This document shows, piece after piece, positions 5,570 to 7,883 of a DNA stretch of 7,883 nucleotides. The number at the start of each line of letters is the position of its first letter. Position 1 is the first letter of the stretch. The translations under genes and the position numbers were made by a program. Below the pieces are notes generated by a model. It did not search any database, was not told where the DNA came from, and saw only the letters and a list, made by a program, of their open reading frames with translations. This DNA comes from Candidatus Thorarchaeota archaeon (GTDB taxonomy: Archaea > Asgardarchaeota > Thorarchaeia > Thorarchaeales > Thorarchaeaceae): contig JAEOST010000671.1 of NCBI GenBank assembly GCA_016840245.1, positions 1 through 7,883 of the forward strand. Reading direction: 5' to 3'.

Positions 5570-6433
5570 ATGAAGAATAAGATTCCAATGATCATTGTGC
5601 ACGGTGGTGCTGGAGCTTGGAAGGACGAGAGGATTCCTATCGGAATGGAATACGTAGAAAAAGCCGCTCGTGTGGGATTTGCGGTGTTGATGAATGGAGG
5701 CAGTGCAGTTGATGCAGCTGAAGCCTGCACGGTCTTCATGGAGAGTTGTGGAAATCTAAATGCAGGGTTGGGGGCTCGCAATAATCTTGATGGAGTCCGA
5801 GAACTTGATGCAATGATAGTTGATGGACATGCACTGGAGTTCGGATCTGTTGCCGCTGTGATTGGAATTCAAAATCCAGTATCTCTAGCACGATACATTA
5901 TGGAGAAGACAGAATACTCCTTCTTCGCTGGAGAGAATGCAAAGCGTGTCTATGATCAAATGATAGCAGAAGGATATCGGAGAGAGGAAGAGCCTGGTGT
6001 TGTATCATCTCCCTATGAGGTCGAGGGTGCAGATACAGTTGGGTGTATTGTAATTGATGATCAGGGTCGAATAGCAACAACATCGTCCACAGGAGGGATT
6101 CCTAAGAAACTTCCAGGACGCGTTGGTGACTCGCCAGTTATGGGTGCAGGTGCTTATGCAAATGACATTAGTGGAGCTTCAGCCACAGGATATGGAGAAC
6201 ATATCATGCGCGTAGTTCTTAGTCGAATGGCTGTGTTATATGTTGAAGATGGTCTAGACCCACAGGCAGCGGCTGAGAAGGGAATGCACCTTTTCGAAAC
6301 TAAGACTGCATCTGAAGCAGGAATCATCGTGGTAGACAAATCAGGAACTTATGGAAAGGCAACTAATGCAAAGGCAATGCCAGTAGCAGTGATTCAAGAA
6401 ACAATGGATAATGTTCAGGTCTTCGATAAATGA
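5570..6433 (+). CDS. Isoaspartyl peptidase / plant-type L-asparaginase (Ntn hydrolase, T2 family)
   Basis: This 287-residue precursor is expected to cut itself before Thr156, in GADTVGC, into subunits of about 155 and 132 residues, with Thr156 as the N-terminal nucleophile. Family hallmarks are in order: HGGAG at 11-15, NAGLGA at 64-69 with DGVRELDAMIVDG at 74-86, the cleavage site, TSSTGG at 171-176 (second catalytic Thr at 174), GRVGDSP at 183-189 for substrate carboxylate binding (R184, D187), GAGAYAND at 192-199 and SATGYGE at 204-210. Relatives hydrolyse beta-aspartyl (isoaspartyl) dipeptides and asparagine, clearing damaged Asp/Asn residues; glycosylasparaginases share this fold, so substrate choice is open. 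No signal peptide is visible, so it is probably cytosolic. ATG at 5570 has AGGAGA at 5555-5560. It follows the SWIM genes after 71 nt and might be read with them. Its stop is 2 nt from the stop of the converging ABC gene. Confidence 0.93.
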   Translation: MKNKIPMIIVHGGAGAWKDERIPIGMEYVEKAARVGFAVLMNGGSAVDAAEACTVFMESCGNLNAGLGARNNLDGVRELDAMIVDGHALEFGSVAAVIGIQNPVSLARYIMEKTEYSFFAGENAKRVYDQMIAEGYRREEEPGVVSSPYEVEGADTVGCIVIDDQGRIATTSSTGGIPKKLPGRVGDSPVMGAGAYANDISGASATGYGEHIMRVVLSRMAVLYVEDGLDPQAAAEKGMHLFETKTASEAGIIVVDKSGTYGKATNAKAMPVAVIQETMDNVQVFDK

Positions 6434-6438
6434 TATCA
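6431..6438. other. Convergent stop codons within one palindrome
   Basis: TGATATCA contains the TGA stop of the isoaspartyl peptidase (6431-6433, plus) and the TGA stop of the ABC exporter (6436-6438, minus), separated by two bases. There is no room for an intergenic terminator, so each transcript must run into the other gene's coding end. Confidence 0.9.
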
Positions 6439-7883
6439 GGTCACATCAACAAAGGCTGGAGACCTATGCCCTATATCTGCAGCCCATAGACTCTTCATCT
6501 CCTCACTTCGCTTTAGCAAATCATCAAGGGTTCCTTGATCTGCTATAACTCCATCCTTCATCACTATGATATTGTCAGCTTTCCTCAAGACTGTGGGTCG
6601 ATGTGAAACAGCTAGGCATGTTGTTTCACCCCGATTAAAGATTCGTTTCCAAAGAATTTCTTCAGTTTCAATATCCAACGCACTTGATAAGTCATCAAAG
6701 ACTAAGAGCTCAGGTTGACGCACGAACATCCGTGAAGCGGCAACACGTTGCTTCTGCCCACCAGACAATTTGACACCCTTGGGGCCAATGACTGAGTCCA
6801 GCGCTTTCTCGAAACCCTTTATCTCATCCTCGAGTACTGCCAGTCGAATGGACTCCCAGATGTCAACTGAATTCTCTGGGAGACCCATCAGGATGTTATC
6901 TCTAATTGATTCACTAAATAGTCGTGGAACCTGAGGTGTATACGCTGTATAAGGAGGTACAAAGAACTCATCAGGATTATCGATTATCGAATCATTCCAA
7001 ATGATGGTTCCGTTATTGTGCGGAAGGAGACCTAGCACAGTACGAAGCAAGGTTGTCTTTCCAGAACCGACTCTGCCTGTGATGATTGTGAGTGTACCTC
7101 GTTTTACTTCAAAGCTAACATCACTGACTCCATTCTCACTTTCAGGATAAGAGAAACTGAGAGAGTTTATTGTGAGTGTCTTTAATGATTCAAATCCATC
7201 TCTATCGATGGGAGGAATTGGTGGAAAGTCTTCAGTGATATAGATTGGACCGTGTTGAAGCAAGAGGTCCTCAGATATCGACTCATCAGATCCTTTCATG
7301 AGTTTGGTCATTCTCTCAAAGGCTACCTTTGTTCTCTGGTACTGAGGAATCATATTCCCCCAAACTACAACGAACCAGACAACACGCTCTAGCAGTGATG
7401 TGAAGAATGCGAAATCTCCTACAGAGAATGAACCATCCACCATAAGTTGACCCACAAAAAGCAGAATCACACCCACTCCTAGAACTCTAGCAAAACCCTC
7501 GCCTACGGAGTTAAGGACTGCAGTGAATGTTTCATCTTTGACAGCAGCCTTTCTCCGCGTCTCATTTATCTCTCTGAAATATTCGAGTACATTTTCCTCT
7601 GCTGAAGCCACCTTAACAGCTTGTATTGAACCAAACATCTCTCCAATTGCGCTAGTAACACGACCAGCTGCTTTACGCCGAGTTTTCCTGAATTTCGTAA
7701 TTTTATTTCTGAATACAGCCACAACACCTGTGATGAGAGTAAATGGAATAAAGATGTAGAGTGTGACGGTACCGTTGATTTGATACATCAATAAGAATGA
7801 AACAACCGCGTAACAAAGAAGGGCAACATACCATCCCATAATAGCAGCAAAGTTACCAGCTTCATTTACATCCCCTCTGAATC
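6436..7883 (-). CDS. ABC exporter half-transporter (fused membrane and ATPase domains), N terminus cut by right edge; probable degenerate-site half
   Basis: The frame is open to the right edge; upstream of the first internal Met (7839) it still reads FRGDVNEAGNF, the cytosolic loop motif between the early transmembrane helices of type IV exporters. The N-terminal roughly 150 residues are therefore missing. Visible membrane segments, counted from that Met, are about 3-43 (two helices), 116-134 and 142-164. The nucleotide-binding domain has Walker A GRVGSGKTT (7051-7077), Q-loop TPQ with Gln303, signature LSGGQKQR (6745-6768), Walker B plus D-loop LLVFDDLSSALD (6673-6708) and H-loop His413 (VSHR). 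The residue after the Walker B Asp is Asp383 (6691-6693), where hydrolytic ABC sites have Glu. This is typical of one partner of asymmetric heterodimeric exporters. The signature sequence is intact. Substrate is unknown (lipids, peptides and drugs are all possible). The partner gene is probably upstream, beyond the right edge. The ABC pattern resembles bacterial half-transporters, which may hint at old transfer. Confidence 0.93.
   Translation of the reverse strand, partial: FRGDVNEAGNFAAIMGWYVALLCYAVVSFLLMYQINGTVTLYIFIPFTLITGVVAVFRNKITKFRKTRRKAAGRVTSAIGEMFGSIQAVKVASAEENVLEYFREINETRRKAAVKDETFTAVLNSVGEGFARVLGVGVILLFVGQLMVDGSFSVGDFAFFTSLLERVVWFVVVWGNMIPQYQRTKVAFERMTKLMKGSDESISEDLLLQHGPIYITEDFPPIPPIDRDGFESLKTLTINSLSFSYPESENGVSDVSFEVKRGTLTIITGRVGSGKTTLLRTVLGLLPHNNGTIIWNDSIIDNPDEFFVPPYTAYTPQVPRLFSESIRDNILMGLPENSVDIWESIRLAVLEDEIKGFEKALDSVIGPKGVKLSGGQKQRVAASRMFVRQPELLVFDDLSSALDIETEEILWKRIFNRGETTCLAVSHRPTVLRKADNIIVMKDGVIADQGTLDDLLKRSEEMKSLWAADIGHRSPAFVDVT

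Noticed and set aside
5521..5781. Minus-strand open frame of 86 codons
   Set aside because: It is antisense to the start of the isoaspartyl peptidase gene and its leader, with no coding support.
7523..7759. Plus-strand open frame of 78 codons
   Set aside because: It is antisense to the ABC exporter membrane domain; its hydrophobic composition mirrors the real gene.

Overview
The window looks like chromosomal DNA of an archaeon. The strongest signs are a perfect archaeal-type ribosome binding site (GAGGTGA) before the gene ending at 743, and a BRE/TATA-like box (AAATATATT) about 27 nt before an ATG that has no ribosome binding site, as expected for a leaderless message. A TTG start and a GTG start are used beside ATG starts. 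The protein mix is an M3 oligopeptidase, an S9 serine peptidase, a luciferase-like (possibly F420-dependent) oxidoreductase, a surface protein with a C-terminal anchor, small stand-alone SWIM zinc fingers and a bacterial-like ABC exporter half. This would fit an Asgard (for example Thorarchaeia-like) or other peptide-using archaeon, but the lineage is inference only. Base composition by eye is in the 40s percent GC and fairly even, with no obvious island boundary.

Left part (1-4210, all minus strand, transcribed from right to left): an S9 family peptidase (4210-2360), a signal-peptide plus C-terminal-anchor surface protein (2300-1674), a luciferase-like monooxygenase family enzyme (1591-743), and the N-terminal part of an M3/PepF-like oligoendopeptidase (673 to beyond the left edge). 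Gaps are 59, 82 and 69 nt. They are long enough for separate promoters, and weak TATA-like boxes are visible, so this need not be one operon.

Middle part (4211-6433, plus strand): a 98-nt divergent promoter region, then a DinB-fold putative metal protein (4309-4791), two tandem paralogous stand-alone SWIM zinc-finger proteins (4806-5132 and 5178-5498), and an isoaspartyl peptidase/L-asparaginase of the Ntn-hydrolase superfamily (5570-6433). The DinB gene and the first SWIM gene are only 14 nt apart and are almost certainly co-transcribed.

Right part (6436-7883, minus strand): the C-terminal two thirds or so of an ABC exporter half-transporter, cut by the right edge. It carries Asp where the catalytic Glu normally follows Walker B, which suggests the degenerate-site half of a heterodimer. 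It converges on the peptidase gene with only 2 nt between the stop codons.

Taken together, three different peptidases point to peptide and damaged-protein turnover. The least explained part is the DinB plus double-SWIM module. No tRNA, rRNA, CRISPR array, insertion sequence or integrase was seen.
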